Source: Congzhengia minquanensis (lineage in GTDB: Bacteria > Bacillota > Clostridia > UBA1381 > UBA9506). From it: DNA of 64,000 nt. A model generated the notes under the pieces. It was not told where the DNA came from and ran no database searches. It was given only the letters and a program-made list of their open reading frames with translations. Below are positions 32,123 through 41,222 of the stretch, one piece after another (positions within the stretch are counted from its first letter, which is position 1; every line of letters begins with the position of its first letter). The stretch is from positions 124,001 through 188,000 of the forward strand of contig NZ_JACRSU010000005.1 in the NCBI RefSeq assembly GCF_014384785.1. The letters run 5' to 3'. Position numbers and translations under genes: made by a program.

Positions 32123-32815
32123 TTATTCGTGACGCGGGTCAATGAGCTTTGCCGCATCGTCAACCCTGCCATACTGTCCGCTTGCTTTTTCCAAAGCTTC
32201 ATTGGCGTCCATGCCCTTGGCAATCATTTCCATCATTTTGCCTAAGTGAACAAATTTATAGCCGATTATTTCATCGTTTTCGTCCACAGCAATTTTGGTA
32301 ATATACCCTTCGGCAAGCTCTAAATATCTGGGGCCCTTTTCCAGTGTGGCATAGGTGGTGCCAACCTGGGAACGAAGACCCTTGCCCAGGTCTTCAAGGC
32401 CTGCGCCGATGGGAAGCCCGTCTTCAGAAAACGCGGTCTGTGTGCGGCCGTACACGATTTGGAGGAACAGTTCTCTCATTGCTGTATTAATTGCATCACA
32501 TACCAAGTCGGTATTGAGTGCCTCTAAAATGGTTTTCCCAATTAAAATTTCCGAAGCCATTGCTGCGGAGTGGGTCATACCCGAACAGCCAACGGTTTCA
32601 ACCAGGGCCTCCTGAATGATTCCCTCTTTTACGTTAAGCGTCAGCTTACAGGTTCCCTGCTGGGGTGCACACCAGCCAATTCCGTGTGTCAGGCCGGAAA
32701 TGTCTTTAATTTCTTTTGCCTGGGTCCATTTTCCCTCCTGGGGAATGGGTGCCGGGCCATGATATGCGCCTTTTGCCAAAGGGCACATGCTCTCTACTTC
32801 AGCGGAATATTTCAT
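32123..32815 (-). CDS. IscU/NifU-like iron-sulfur scaffold protein
   Basis: 230 residues with the NifU_N fold. Conserved cysteines occur in 'MCPLAKGAY', 'GWCAPQQGTC' and 'VGCSGMTHSA', the last matching the scaffold ligand loop. It is longer than IscU by an N-terminal and C-terminal extension. ATG 32815 follows GAAAGGAG; an upstream in-frame start lacks a site. First gene of a two-gene operon with the GGGtGRT protein. Confidence 0.82.
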   Translation of the reverse strand: MKYSAEVESMCPLAKGAYHGPAPIPQEGKWTQAKEIKDISGLTHGIGWCAPQQGTCKLTLNVKEGIIQEALVETVGCSGMTHSAAMASEILIGKTILEALNTDLVCDAINTAMRELFLQIVYGRTQTAFSEDGLPIGAGLEDLGKGLRSQVGTTYATLEKGPRYLELAEGYITKIAVDENDEIIGYKFVHLGKMMEMIAKGMDANEALEKASGQYGRVDDAAKLIDPRHE

Positions 32816-32866
32816 GACAAATTTGCTCCTTTCAATAACATTTTTTACAGTTGTCATACCTTATAA

Positions 32867-32895
32867 ATTATACCACAGTGCGAAAAATTTGTCAA
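32867..32895 (-). promoter_or_regulatory. Promoter of the scaffold-GGGtGRT operon
   Basis: TTGACA (32895-32890), 17-bp spacer, TATAAT (32872-32867): full consensus, reading left. Confidence 0.88.
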
Positions 32896-32969
32896 TTTTC
32901 TTCGGCTGTGAAATAGACGAAAAAACAGATGTGTTTTTTCTCCTTTTTGGGCAAAAAGCAAAATTGAAT

Positions 32970-35438
32970 TTATTTACGCACGACAACAACGCGAATGCGC
33001 CCGCCGTCGGCTTCTTTTTTGTCGTAATAAGCAGTTACATTTTTCGTAAAATCGACATTCTCTTTTGAAATAACTTCAAACCTAACGCCTGTAGACAATT
33101 CTGAGTTTGCAATCTCCCGGTAAATCACCGCATTGTCCGCCAGGCGGTGCGCACCGGAGGCTGTATATACAAACGAATTGTTAATGGACTTCACCGCTTC
33201 TTCGAGACGATTCAGCGCCTTCAACGACACCACGCCGTTTTTTTCGTCGGTATCTATGCTGATGCTTTGCCCCGTGGATACGTTAAATTTTTTCTGGCTG
33301 CTGCCAAGCTCGGTTTCCGCCCCGCCGATGTTCACCTTGTAGCTTCCGGCGGCATTGGTGCCGAAAGACAAACCCTGCGCCTTTAAAACAACTCCATATT
33401 GCAGCAGGTCGCCTGTATAATCATTTAAAATAAGGCCGGTCACAGCGCCGTCTGTCACTTCTGCAAGCAGAATGTCATTTTCGCTGAAGTGCGCCCCGTC
33501 AATTCTTTGGGGATAAATTTTTTTTGCTTTCGCTTTGGAATAGTCCGTTTTCATTGCGGCGTCAATCATTTTAAGGTCGTTTGACAACACATAGTTGCCC
33601 AGTTTTTTTGCCTGCCAATGAAACGTGCCCGAAACCTCGTTTTTTTTGTTTGCAGCAGACAAGGCCGCCTTTCCGTTTGAAAATGATATGGTGACAGGAG
33701 ATCCGTTCAGCAACGTTTCGTCCTTATCCACAGCAAACTCCTGCGTTTCGCCGGCTAGTGTAAAAATTTTTGCCCGGTATTCCGACACAGTGTTTCCCGC
33801 CGCGTCAACCCGAACAGACGGCGCGCAGGAGAGAAGCACGCCCGATAAGGTATCACTTTCATTCAGCGAAACTGCATCCGCCACGCCTCCGTCTTTGCCG
33901 AACCGCAGGGTAACGGTGTCGCCAAAGGGGATGTTCCCGTCTGACGACAGCTTGGATTTAGCGCTCCGCTCCGTAACGTCGTAGATTTTGCCGGAAACCT
34001 CCACCTGTGCAATGCTGTCCTTTGTGGGATATGCGTTTTCATATACGCCGGTAATGCTTTTAGAATATGCTAATAACACATCTGCGCCGTCTACATAATA
34101 ACAAATGTCCGTTGACAGAACGTCACCTTTTTTCGCGCTCAGTCCGTCCCGGATAACCCTCGTTTCGGAATTTACGGTAAAGGCTTCCACATATCCCGGC
34201 CCTGATATGGCGTTTCGTTCCAAGGTGATATATTTTAAAACTCCGCTTTCATTTTCATGAAAAGTGAGTTTGTCGCCCAATGAGAGCGTTCCTGCCGCCT
34301 GTGCATAAGCCGAGGCAAGCGTTCCCTCATACACAACCGTGTCGTTGTCAATTTTCACATATTCGTCCCCGCTGTGTCCAAAAGCTGTAATGCCGTCGTC
34401 CAATACAGATTTAATGACAAACGTTTTCTGGCTTGCCGCTGTGCTCTCCTCTGCAAAAATATATTCTAACGTGCCATATTCATCGTAGTAAAGCCATACG
34501 TCAGCGCCCTTCGGCACAGAGGAAAAGCCTTTGCCAAAGGTCAGCGCACTGCCGCCTAAATAGATGCAGGTATCTGCATTTACATAAAACTCCTGCGTAA
34601 TTTGCTCGCTGTTTACAAGCACCATTTTGTCCGGATAAATTTCTTTCAGTGCATCATGCCGGCAGGTCTGATTTGCAGGGAAAAATGCAATTACCTCGTT
34701 TGCCTTTCCCACAACAAGATCTCCCCGCAGGCGCAAATCCTCCTGGCCAACCGCCCCTGCCTTTTTAAACACGCCGGCAGTGGTTGTAACATAGCCCGAC
34801 TGTGTATTTTTGTCGCTGATTAACACCACGTCCTCTAAATAGGAACACTCCATTTTTTCAATCAGATAAACTTTTGAGTCCTTCATTTGAGTAAATAAGG
34901 CATTTTGAATGATTTTTGCCGTGTCAATTCTGGAAATGGGCTGCCCGATCACATAGGTTACGCCCTCAAGCAGGCCCAGCCGGCCTGCCGCAGCCACCTT
35001 AGACTGCGCCCAGTTTCCCCCGGCGTTGCTTTCGTCGCGCCCCAGCATTTTCAGCACCACATTGCACACCTGCTCCGGCAGCACCTCTGTTTCCGGCTGA
35101 AAAGAGCCATCCGGAAAACCGTTAAAATAACCCAATGTTACGCCCCTGTCGATAAACGGCGCCGACCAGCGGGTGTGCGGCACGTCAAAAAAGGGCGCAA
35201 TGCCGCCTGCGGGAATAAAATCTTTATCCGCTATTCTCACAACGATTTTGGCAAACTGCTCCCGCGTCAGCGCCCCGCCGTCGTTAAAATTGCCGGTGTC
35301 GTCCCCCTGCATAATGCCCAATGCACCCAGCAGCGCTTTTGTATCCGCCGCGGTGCTTTCCTGTGCCGAAACAAAGGAAACCGTTCCCGCCAAAACAGCC
35401 ACAGACAGAAGACATGCGGCTATTCTTTTCCTGTTCAT
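32970..35438 (-). CDS. Secreted SLH-domain protein, last gene of exporter operon
   Basis: 822 residues: signal peptide (MNRKRIAACLLSVAVLAGTVSFVSA), then S-layer homology repeats (about 30-190) with 'GNFNDGGALTREQFAKIVVR' and 'FNGFPDGSFQPETEV'; these anchor proteins to wall pyruvylated polymers. The rest is repetitive beta-sheet-like sequence of unknown function. The start overlaps the end of the adaptor gene (ATGA), so it is translated with the exporter. That pairing suggests a surface partner of the transporter, perhaps a wall-side channel or substrate-binding part (inference). Confidence 0.82.
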   Translation of the reverse strand: MNRKRIAACLLSVAVLAGTVSFVSAQESTAADTKALLGALGIMQGDDTGNFNDGGALTREQFAKIVVRIADKDFIPAGGIAPFFDVPHTRWSAPFIDRGVTLGYFNGFPDGSFQPETEVLPEQVCNVVLKMLGRDESNAGGNWAQSKVAAAGRLGLLEGVTYVIGQPISRIDTAKIIQNALFTQMKDSKVYLIEKMECSYLEDVVLISDKNTQSGYVTTTAGVFKKAGAVGQEDLRLRGDLVVGKANEVIAFFPANQTCRHDALKEIYPDKMVLVNSEQITQEFYVNADTCIYLGGSALTFGKGFSSVPKGADVWLYYDEYGTLEYIFAEESTAASQKTFVIKSVLDDGITAFGHSGDEYVKIDNDTVVYEGTLASAYAQAAGTLSLGDKLTFHENESGVLKYITLERNAISGPGYVEAFTVNSETRVIRDGLSAKKGDVLSTDICYYVDGADVLLAYSKSITGVYENAYPTKDSIAQVEVSGKIYDVTERSAKSKLSSDGNIPFGDTVTLRFGKDGGVADAVSLNESDTLSGVLLSCAPSVRVDAAGNTVSEYRAKIFTLAGETQEFAVDKDETLLNGSPVTISFSNGKAALSAANKKNEVSGTFHWQAKKLGNYVLSNDLKMIDAAMKTDYSKAKAKKIYPQRIDGAHFSENDILLAEVTDGAVTGLILNDYTGDLLQYGVVLKAQGLSFGTNAAGSYKVNIGGAETELGSSQKKFNVSTGQSISIDTDEKNGVVSLKALNRLEEAVKSINNSFVYTASGAHRLADNAVIYREIANSELSTGVRFEVISKENVDFTKNVTAYYDKKEADGGRIRVVVVRK

Positions 35439-36874
35439 TTGCTACCGCCTCCAGCCAAAACTTCCATATCTTCATCAATCCCGCTTATAACCTCAATGTA
35501 TAAATCGGTTTTTATCCCTGTCTGAACCTCTTTCTCAACAAATTTGTTCCCATCCTTCACACGAACCTTGCCCCCGGCCACCGCACCGATTGGGAGGTAT
35601 TGTGTATCCTTTTCGCCGGTGTTGATGCACACGTCCATGCTCATGCCGGAAATCAGTCCTGTAAAATCGTCCAGTTCTATCCGAACAGTGTAATACGTCA
35701 CGCCGTTTTCCTCCGTGCCGGCGTCGTCAATCCGTTTTACGCGGCCTGTGTACTGCATTTGCCCATTGTCCGAAACCGTGACGCTGGTGCTTTGCCCCTC
35801 TTTTATTTCATGAATAAACAGTTCGTCAATTTCGGCGTCCACATAGAGCCTGCCGTTGTCGGCCAGCGTTACCAGAGCCAGACCGGGCTGGGCAATGTCG
35901 CCCTCCTTCATCTTTTTTTCAATAACAATGCCGTCAATCGGCGAGGTAAGCGTATAGTCGGAAAGCTTTTCCTGCAGCTGCCGAATGTTGGTTTGAATTT
36001 CTTTCACACTGAGCTGTGCGTTGTTCACAGCGTTTGTCACAGCGTCGTTTTTAATGGTCATAACCGCTGTGCCGGCGCTTATGCGGGCGCCCTCCCTAAG
36101 AGACAGGGTTTTCACCTCGCCCTGTTGGGTGGAATAAACCGACTGTTCCGTTAGGCTGAAAAGCGTTGCGGCGGACAAAGACGCATAACCGCCGACGGCG
36201 GCAACCACCGAGTCGCCCTTTTTCAGCGCGCCGGGGTTATTTAGCGTAATTTCAACATTCACACCCCTTGTGGTGCCGGAAAACCCCTGGCCGGATTCAT
36301 ACACCTTTTCCACCGTGCCGTAAACAACAGACCCGTCGCTCTGCAGCGTAAGCATGGCACTTTCCCCCTCGGAAATGGCTCCCTCCGGCACAGAAAACGG
36401 AAGCGTAACCTTCAACGTGTTGTTTTCCACAATGTCGGCAATTTTTGTTCCCGGCGTAACATAGTCCCCAACATGGACATATACCGCGGTAACCAAGCCC
36501 GAAGCCTTTGCTTTAACGGTTAAATCCGCTGCCGCCCGCCGGCTTTGCTTTAGGGCCTCGTTTGCCTTGTCGAGATTGACCTTCGCCTGTTCGATCGAGT
36601 TGGACAGATCCACCGAATCCACCGTATATAACACCTGGCCTTTTGTGACAGTGTCGCCCTCCTCAAAGTCAGCCGAAAGGATTTTCCCAGCTGACAGGGG
36701 CGTTATGGTGTAGCTGTCGTCAAATACAACTGTGCCCGTTTCCCTTACAGTTGTTTGGAGCGTTCCCTTTGTAAGCTTCACCGTTTCTGTGTCTTTCTCC
36801 TTGCCGCAGCCCGTTGCCGCCAGCAGGAAAGCCAGCCCAACCGCAATCGCCGCCATATATTTTTTCTGTTTCAT
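35435..36874 (-). CDS. MacA-like lipoprotein adaptor of ABC exporter
   Basis: 479-residue HlyD/MacA-family membrane-fusion protein. N-terminal lipoprotein signal with lipobox LLAATGCGK, then biotinyl-lipoyl-like halves ('GKILSADFEEGDTVTKGQVL', 'ASGLVTAVYVHVGDYVTPGT', 'SPIDGIVIEKKMKEGDIAQPG') separated by a coiled coil, and a beta-barrel. ATG 36874 follows AAGGAAG. In Gram-positives such adaptors sit between permease and the wall. Confidence 0.88.
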   Translation of the reverse strand: MKQKKYMAAIAVGLAFLLAATGCGKEKDTETVKLTKGTLQTTVRETGTVVFDDSYTITPLSAGKILSADFEEGDTVTKGQVLYTVDSVDLSNSIEQAKVNLDKANEALKQSRRAAADLTVKAKASGLVTAVYVHVGDYVTPGTKIADIVENNTLKVTLPFSVPEGAISEGESAMLTLQSDGSVVYGTVEKVYESGQGFSGTTRGVNVEITLNNPGALKKGDSVVAAVGGYASLSAATLFSLTEQSVYSTQQGEVKTLSLREGARISAGTAVMTIKNDAVTNAVNNAQLSVKEIQTNIRQLQEKLSDYTLTSPIDGIVIEKKMKEGDIAQPGLALVTLADNGRLYVDAEIDELFIHEIKEGQSTSVTVSDNGQMQYTGRVKRIDDAGTEENGVTYYTVRIELDDFTGLISGMSMDVCINTGEKDTQYLPIGAVAGGKVRVKDGNKFVEKEVQTGIKTDLYIEVISGIDEDMEVLAGGGSK

Positions 36875-36893
36875 AAACAATCTTCCTTTCCCA

Positions 36894-39206
36894 TTACTCT
36901 ACGCTTTTTAATGCCCCCAGCATGTCGATGGTTTTGATTTTGCTGCCCAAAACCCTGTTGACCAACACCGCAAAAACAAGCGTTAAGGCGCCCGCGGCAA
37001 AATAGGACAAAACGGCAATTGCCACGTCCAGCTTTACCATTTCAATGGAGCCCAAAATGGCACCCACAAGGGCTTTTCCCAAGGGAACGCCTAAAATTAC
37101 GCCTACCGCAGTGAAAATAATGTTTTCTGTTAACAGTAGCCGTTTGGTTTCCTTGTCGTAAAAGCCCAGCACCTGCAAGGTCGCCAAAGAGCGGATTTGC
37201 TCAAAAAAGCTCATAATTCCTAAATTATAAAGCACCACAAAGGCCAAAATGCCGCCGAACAGAATCAACAGATACACAATGGAGGTGATTGCTTTCACCT
37301 GGTTGCGCAAAGATGTCATCACTGCCGCCTTGTCCTCCGTGCCCGCCACAAAATCAAAATCCTCAACCCTGTTGCGAACCGCTTCCAAATCATTCGTTTT
37401 CAGATATGCGGTGTTGGGGGTATAGGGTTTTCCCAAGGTATTCCAATAGGTCTTTGAAACATAGGCCCCGTCGGCGCCCCGAATAATTTTGCCGACGCGC
37501 ATGGGATAATAGCGGTTGTCCCCGGTAAATTTAATTTGAACCTCGTCGCCGGGCATAACAGCAAGGTCTTTGGCGGTGTCGTCGCCTAAAATAACGCCGT
37601 CTACTGGCATGTCGTAGGTTTCCGGCCCGTTTAAGTCCAGCAGTTTTAAATGGAGCTGGTCGTCCGTCACTCTGAAATAAACCGTTTCTAAGTTGTTCCG
37701 CGAGTAAATTTTTGTCCCCATTGTCATTTCATACTGGGAGTCCTCCACCTGGGGCAAATACCCCAAATGCTTATACTGCGCCTCTGTCACTGTACCGTTT
37801 AACGTCACCATCAGGTCATATTTCTGAAGTTTGGTTTCCGTCCGGTCGATAAAGCTGCTGACAGAGTCGTTAATCCCCAAAGCTGTAAGCACAAGGGTCA
37901 TACAGCCGGTGATACCCACAATGCAGATTGCCATTTTCGATTTATTCCGCATGATGTTGCGGAAGATGTATTTTGTGTTAAACCCCAGTCTGTTCCACAC
38001 CGGGGGAATTTGTTCCAGCAAGGTTTTTCTTGTTTTTTTCGGCGGTTTTGGCCGCATACATTCCGCCGGCGTTTCCGAAAGCGCACCTTTTGCCGCAAAA
38101 TAGGCGGTGCCGATGCAGACCAAAAAGGTAATTACAAAAGAGATAACCAGCGCGCTGGGGGAATATAAAATTTCGTGCGGCGGCATATCTACACTGCCAA
38201 ACAGGGCGGAAAGCACCACCCCGGACAGTGCCCGGGCGGGCAGCACCCCAATGATATATCCTAAAATTACCACCAATACCGCATAAAAAAGGTAGTAACA
38301 CATAATTTGAACGTCACCGTATCCCAGGGCCTTAAAGGTTCCAATGGTTTGCCGTGCATTTTCAATCAGGCGGCTCATGGTGGAAAACATAATCAGCGCC
38401 GCTACCGCAAAAAATATTAAGGGGAACACCATCACAATGGTTTTAATGCTGTTTGTCAGCTCCAAAAGCTCATAGGCGTTGATGTTGTCCTCCAATGCCA
38501 GAATGTTTACCAGCTTTGTGCCTAAACAATCGCTTAATTCAGCCTTTATATTTTCTAAATCTGCACCGTCAGTTACAGTTACGCAAATCTGGTTATAGTT
38601 GTTTTTGCCTGTTAAATGTGCAAGCGCGTCTTCGCTGATGTAACCAAACCCGTAAGACGCCAAATCCGGCGTCAGATTGGTGCCGCTGACATGGTGCATG
38701 CACTCCGGACTTTTCACCAGAGCGCACACATAAAGCTTTAAAACATCGCCGGTGGCAGTTAGCTTCACCTCATAAAAATCGCCCACGGAAAGCCCGTTCG
38801 CCCGGGCAAACTCATCGCTTATCATAATGTCCCGGCTTCTGCTTAAGGTTTCGCCTTCCACTATGTAGGGAATATTCATATTCATCTCGTCCGGCACCGC
38901 GTAAAGTGCAAGGGTAATGTTTGCAAAATCGCGGCTTTCCGCGTCAATGGTGGTGCGCGGCTGAACGTCTTTTATACCATCAATTTTCGAAACGTTTCTG
39001 AAATCGGCGCGGTCAAACCCCACCCCCGTCACCCAAAGGTCCGCGACGTTTTGTTTCTTAAAATATTGCTGTGCAATCCGCTCCGCATTATAGGTGTTGC
39101 CGGACAGCGCAACAAACATTAAAACTGCAACAGCCGCAATCACAACAACGGACACAAGCCGCGAGGTTGTAAAGATGAGCTCCCGCCTGAAATTTTTCCA
39201 AAACAT
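36894..39206 (-). CDS. MacB/FtsX-type ABC transporter permease (double FtsX)
   Basis: 770 residues. An N-terminal membrane segment, a large extracytoplasmic domain (about 45-265), FtsX-type segments at about 275-400, a second extracytoplasmic domain and a second set of segments from about 655 on. This duplicated architecture is common in Gram-positive exporters. ATG 39206 follows GGAGTGG and overlaps the stop of the ATPase gene. Confidence 0.88.
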   Translation of the reverse strand: MFWKNFRRELIFTTSRLVSVVVIAAVAVLMFVALSGNTYNAERIAQQYFKKQNVADLWVTGVGFDRADFRNVSKIDGIKDVQPRTTIDAESRDFANITLALYAVPDEMNMNIPYIVEGETLSRSRDIMISDEFARANGLSVGDFYEVKLTATGDVLKLYVCALVKSPECMHHVSGTNLTPDLASYGFGYISEDALAHLTGKNNYNQICVTVTDGADLENIKAELSDCLGTKLVNILALEDNINAYELLELTNSIKTIVMVFPLIFFAVAALIMFSTMSRLIENARQTIGTFKALGYGDVQIMCYYLFYAVLVVILGYIIGVLPARALSGVVLSALFGSVDMPPHEILYSPSALVISFVITFLVCIGTAYFAAKGALSETPAECMRPKPPKKTRKTLLEQIPPVWNRLGFNTKYIFRNIMRNKSKMAICIVGITGCMTLVLTALGINDSVSSFIDRTETKLQKYDLMVTLNGTVTEAQYKHLGYLPQVEDSQYEMTMGTKIYSRNNLETVYFRVTDDQLHLKLLDLNGPETYDMPVDGVILGDDTAKDLAVMPGDEVQIKFTGDNRYYPMRVGKIIRGADGAYVSKTYWNTLGKPYTPNTAYLKTNDLEAVRNRVEDFDFVAGTEDKAAVMTSLRNQVKAITSIVYLLILFGGILAFVVLYNLGIMSFFEQIRSLATLQVLGFYDKETKRLLLTENIIFTAVGVILGVPLGKALVGAILGSIEMVKLDVAIAVLSYFAAGALTLVFAVLVNRVLGSKIKTIDMLGALKSVE

Positions 39207-39207
39207 A

Positions 39208-39912
39208 TTACCACTCCAGCTCCTGAACAGGGATTGGGTTGTCGTTTTTCTCAAAAGCCTCAATCTGGCCGCTTTTCATATGGATTAAAACGTCTGCCGT
39301 AGGCGCTAACGCGCCGTTGTGCGTAACGACAATAACAGTTTTTCCGCTGGTTTTGCAAATGTTATAAAGCAGGGCCAAAACAGATTTTCCTGTTTTATAA
39401 TCCAGCGCGCCTGTGGGCTCGTCACAGAGGAGCACCTGGGGATTTTTCGCCAGGGCGCGGGCAATTGCCACCCGCTGCTGTTCCCCGCCGGATAGCTGGG
39501 AGGGAAAATTAGAAAGCCGCTGGGATAGCCCCACCATGGAAAGCACCTCTTTTGCGTCCAGCGGGTTTTTGCAAATTTGGCTTGCCAGCTCAACATTTTC
39601 TAAAACAGACAGGTTGGGCATTAAATTATAAAACTGAAACACAAACCCAATCATGTTCCGGCGATATTGCGTTAGTTCTTTTTTTCCATAGCCCGAAATT
39701 TCGCTGCCCAAAACCGAAACGCTTCCGCTGGTGGGGGAATCCATTCCGCCTAAAATGTTTAACACCGTGGACTTTCCCGCCCCTGACGTTCCCAAAATAA
39801 TGGTATAGGCTCCCTTTGGGATTTCAAAGCTGATATGGTCCACCGCCGTAATTTTCGTTTCGCCCATGGTATATTCTCTGACCATGTCAGAAATTTTAAT
39901 TGCCGTTTCCAT
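39208..39912 (-). CDS. ABC transporter ATPase (MacB/LolD-type)
   Basis: 234 residues with Walker [10 protein letters not shown], signature [15 protein letters not shown], Walker [13 protein letters not shown] and switch His in VVTHNGA. First gene of the four-gene exporter operon. A possible promoter lies at 39934-39962 (TTGAAA/TAAACT, 17 bp). Confidence 0.92.
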   Translation of the reverse strand: METAIKISDMVREYTMGETKITAVDHISFEIPKGAYTIILGTSGAGKSTVLNILGGMDSPTSGSVSVLGSEISGYGKKELTQYRRNMIGFVFQFYNLMPNLSVLENVELASQICKNPLDAKEVLSMVGLSQRLSNFPSQLSGGEQQRVAIARALAKNPQVLLCDEPTGALDYKTGKSVLALLYNICKTSGKTVIVVTHNGALAPTADVLIHMKSGQIEAFEKNDNPIPVQELEW

Positions 39913-39992
39913 GCGTCCGCCCCCTTTAGTTTTAGTTTAAAGTGGACGGGACAATTTTTCAATCAACAGTTTTTATCGTATTGTATGTTATG

Positions 39993-40048
39993 AAACAATT
40001 TGTTTGATTTTATATAGCTATTAACACAATATTAACGATTAAATCGTT
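39993..40048. promoter_or_regulatory. Candidate TetR operators between exporter and regulator
   Basis: A perfect 15-bp palindrome AACGATTAAATCGTT (40034-40048) and a second dyad AAACAATTTGTTT (39993-40005) lie in the divergent intergenic region. Confidence 0.6.
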
Positions 40049-40065
40049 GCGTTTGATACAAATAG

Positions 40066-40094
40066 TTGCATATTTTTCCGGAATATAGTATGAT
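40066..40094 (+). promoter_or_regulatory. Promoter of the TetR gene
   Basis: TTGCAT (40066-40071), 17-bp spacer, TATGAT (40089-40094). Confidence 0.7.
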
Positions 40095-40130
40095 ATACAG
40101 AAAGAAAATAATAGAAAGGGACGGAACAAT

Positions 40131-40730
40131 ATGAATGAAAAGATTGACCTGAGGGTGGTTAAAACAAAACGGAATATTAAATCCGCAATGGTTTCCCTTT
40201 TAAATGAGAAAGATTTTCACGACATTACGGTGCAAGATATTTTAGATCGCGCCCTGATTAACCGTTCTACCTTTTACCGGTATTACGATGACAAATATGA
40301 TTTGGCCAAACAGCTTTGCAAATCGTGTTTAAACGGGGCGCGGAACATTTTGGAAGAACCGTTTCAAATGGACAATCACGATGAGTTGGTCCGCATTACG
40401 AAAAAGATGTATGACTACATTTTAGACGAAAAAGACACCTTTGAGGCGCTGCTTAAAGTCAAAACAGACAGCATCAGCCTATACAAAGATTTTGGCGTAT
40501 TGCTGAAAAAAAGCTGTGTGGAGTTTTTAAAAGCCCTTCATCCCGAACTGCCCCATGAATTCGCCGACTATTCCGGCACGCTTTATGCCTCGGCGGTGAT
40601 GGCAACCATCAATTGGCTGTCGGAAAACAATTATACAAATTATTTAACAGACAGCAGTAAGGAAGAAAAAATTACAAGAATTTTGCTGCGCCTGTCCCAC
40701 GTGTTAGACGGCATTTTTGAAACAGCATAA
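40131..40730 (+). CDS. TetR/AcrR-family regulator
   Basis: 199 residues with an N-terminal TetR helix-turn-helix ('VQDILDRALINRSTFYRYYDDKYDL', about residues 30-55) and a helical ligand domain. Divergent from the MacAB-like exporter operon, whose expression it probably represses until an exported compound binds. ATG 40131 follows GAAAGGGA. Confidence 0.88.
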   Translation: MNEKIDLRVVKTKRNIKSAMVSLLNEKDFHDITVQDILDRALINRSTFYRYYDDKYDLAKQLCKSCLNGARNILEEPFQMDNHDELVRITKKMYDYILDEKDTFEALLKVKTDSISLYKDFGVLLKKSCVEFLKALHPELPHEFADYSGTLYASAVMATINWLSENNYTNYLTDSSKEEKITRILLRLSHVLDGIFETA

Positions 40731-40748
40731 GTTTTTTGTGTTAGCCTA

Positions 40749-40777
40749 TTGACAAACAGATGAAATTGATGTAAAAT
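40749..40777 (+). promoter_or_regulatory. Promoter of the SRP operon
   Basis: TTGACA (40749-40754), 17-bp spacer, TAAAAT (40772-40777). Confidence 0.8.
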
Positions 40778-40832
40778 AGAACAGGTGTTTAGGTTTAGAG
40801 CTTTACACCAAACCGTTTTGAGGTGAAGTTTT

Positions 40833-41201
40833 ATGGAAAAAGATTTGTCTATTGCTGTTTTGCTTGACTTTTACGGCGATTTGCTGACGGAAAAGCAGGC
40901 ACGGGCTATAGACCTCTATTATAACGAGGATTTGTCTTTGGCCGAAATTGCAGAGCCGCTGGGAATCAGCCGCCAGGGCGTGCGCGATTCCATCAAGCGG
41001 GGCGAAAAACAGCTTCACGATTTTGAGGACTCTTTGGGGCTGGCAAAACGGTTTAAAGATGTAAAAGGCGACATTGTTGTTATTCAGGAAATGTTTCATG
41101 ATTTGCAGACCTACATTCAAATATACATTCATTCCGATAAATTGTTAAAAGCGGTAAACCAGATTGGGGAAAAGCTTTCCTCCATTACCGATAAGCTATG
41201 A
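40833..41201 (+). CDS. ylxM: YlxM/p13-like SRP-associated DNA-binding protein
   Basis: 122 residues with a sigma-region-4-like helix-turn-helix (SLAEIAEPLGISRQGVRDSIKRGEKQL). YlxM stimulates the SRP GTPases in streptococci. It precedes ffh by 21 bp, the usual position. ATG 40833 follows GAGGTGAAG. Confidence 0.9.
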   Translation: MEKDLSIAVLLDFYGDLLTEKQARAIDLYYNEDLSLAEIAEPLGISRQGVRDSIKRGEKQLHDFEDSLGLAKRFKDVKGDIVVIQEMFHDLQTYIQIYIHSDKLLKAVNQIGEKLSSITDKL

Positions 41202-41222
41202 CCATGAAAGGAGCGGTTGATT

